A stretch of 64,000 nucleotides of DNA. Origin: Sclerurus mexicanus. Its lineage: Eukaryota > Chordata > Aves > Passeriformes > Furnariidae. A model generated the notes under the pieces. The model was not told the origin of the DNA, did no database searches, and was given only the letters and a program-made list of their open reading frames with translations. The stretch lies in contig VWZF01003328.1 in NCBI GenBank assembly GCA_013396755.1, forward strand, positions 248,001 through 312,000, written 5' to 3'. The translations under genes were made by a program, and so were the position numbers. Shown here piece after piece: positions 63,201-64,000 of this stretch; position 1 is the first letter of the stretch; every line of letters begins with the position of its first letter.

Positions 63201-64000
63201 TACTACATTGTCCAGTTTCTTCTGCACCCATTAAAAGATCATCTACTGACTTACTGTGACTTGGAAGACCTGCAAGAGTTCTTCACAGCACTGTTGAACT
63301 TCCCTCTACAAGTTGAGTAATAAACCTAAACTACACTCATGTCATATTTGCAGGCGTTTTCTTCCTGGTTCACATTTACAGACTTCAGCTCAAAGATGAA
63401 TTAGCTTATAGTTTCTTCCTGAATCTATAGATGTACAGTGCAACTCTACAAAAAAATAAGTGTTTTTCTGTTGAAGTAATCTTAAATTTTGTTGAAAACT
63501 TTTCTAATGAATTATTTTTTCTCTTAAAAATGTTCTACACAGTTATATTTCATTAAAACCATAATATTCTATCAAGAAACAGTGTCAATGAATCATTTTC
63601 AGACAGTTCTATGTTTATGCATACTAGGATTCACAGAAATGTACATATGCTTGAATGTCTTTAGAGGAGAACACTGATTATACCATCTGTAATACTACTC
63701 TACAAGATTAACATACTTGTCCTTGTCCTAAATAAAATTATTGCTAGAATAGTTTTCTGTTGCCAGAGTATTTTCAGTTGGCCTAATTTAAAATAATAAT
63801 AATAAAAAAAGACTGCTCGAGTCTAAATACATCTATTCATAATGATGTCTCTGTTTTATTCCTAATTAAAAGCTCATTAATATCAAAGAAAATTGTAAGA
63901 AACCCAGATGAGACCATATCATTTGGGATCTTAAGACTGAAGACACCCATGCTATCAACTGAAATTCACTTGTTCAAAAATTACTGTAGGTGCTGTGTGA
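57246..64000. other. Distal part of the LINGO2 intron, no gene recognised
   Basis: 6.7 kb of AT-rich unique sequence without a recognised transposon. ORFs are short. One 68-codon frame at 63114-63320 is noted separately. A poly(T) run lies near 62380 and an (AAT)n run near 63794. Confidence 0.55.
63114..63320 (+). other. Unassigned 68-codon ORF with protein-like composition
   Basis: The plus-strand frame encodes a Leu/Tyr/His-rich peptide, including NELLQSYKHCNYYIVQFLL and DLEDLQEFFTALL, that reads like alternating helices. It lies antisense to LINGO2. An acceptor-like ctctaacctgcag stands just upstream and a weak donor-like caagttgagt near its end, so it could be a relict or real exon. I do not recognise the product, and chance remains the likeliest explanation. 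Confidence 0.15.

Larger units (their letters stand above)
51849..64000 (-). other. LINGO2: LINGO2 5'UTR intron (partial, runs off the window)
   Basis: Sequence upstream of the coding-exon acceptor, inferred to be the last intron of LINGO2 because mammalian LINGO2 has distant noncoding first exons. No upstream exon or donor could be pinned down within the window. It is mostly unique AT-rich DNA with one LTR fragment, a few A-rich runs, a short tandem duplication and several octamer motifs. No hairpin resembling the mammalian LINGO2-intron microRNAs was recognised by eye. Confidence 0.7.

Noticed and set aside
51849..64000. Intronic microRNA genes like those in mammalian LINGO2
   Set aside because: I looked for a matching mature sequence and hairpin and saw none. 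They may lie further upstream or be absent from birds.
1..64000. CRISPR arrays, operons, tRNA or rRNA genes, or a defence-like gene cluster
   Set aside because: Nothing of the sort is visible. The window is a typical eukaryotic gene desert around one neuronal gene.

Overview
This is a vertebrate, almost certainly avian, nuclear genomic window. It is AT-rich and gene-poor. It contains several 5'-truncated CR1 LINE retrotransposons, which end in the bird-typical ATTCTGTG/ATTCTATG-type 3' tail, and three copies of one ERVL-type solo LTR of the kind I know from songbird genomes. The only convincing protein-coding gene is LINGO2 on the minus strand (49990-51810). It is an intact 606-residue single-exon ORF encoding a neuronal leucine-rich-repeat/immunoglobulin membrane protein. 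In birds this gene is Z-linked as far as I recall, so the window is probably from the Z chromosome; that placement is inference.

Layout. Bases 1-49000 are the 3' flank of LINGO2, a gene desert. It holds mostly unique AT-rich sequence, A-rich/T-rich low-complexity tracts, CR1 fragments at about 1-20, 13203-13740, 14310-15371, 16774-17340, 24325-25415, 28740-30222 and 45383-46430, and LTRs at 31148-32226 (minus) and 36048-37173 (plus). There is also one unclassified GC-shifted block (23265-24070). Bases 49017-51846 are the LINGO2 terminal exon: a short stretch of 5'UTR after a strong splice acceptor, the whole CDS, and a probable 3'UTR of about 1 kb. Bases 51847-64000 are the adjoining 5'UTR intron, containing a third LTR fragment (56734-57245), a 26-bp tandem duplication and several octamer motifs.

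The most notable structural observation concerns the assembly rather than biology. Three times, inside a retroelement, a segment of 208-391 bp is repeated nearly or exactly and one copy is bracketed on both sides by a single N (29319/29711, 36812/37021, 45545/45837). The offset between copies is almost constant (542, 540, 549 bp). These look like false duplications introduced during gap filling. They also create spurious long ORFs, such as a 335-codon antisense ORF across the second one.

I found no operon-like or defence-like system, no tRNA or rRNA and no CRISPR array. Most other open frames are short, lack recognisable domains, or lie antisense within retroelements.
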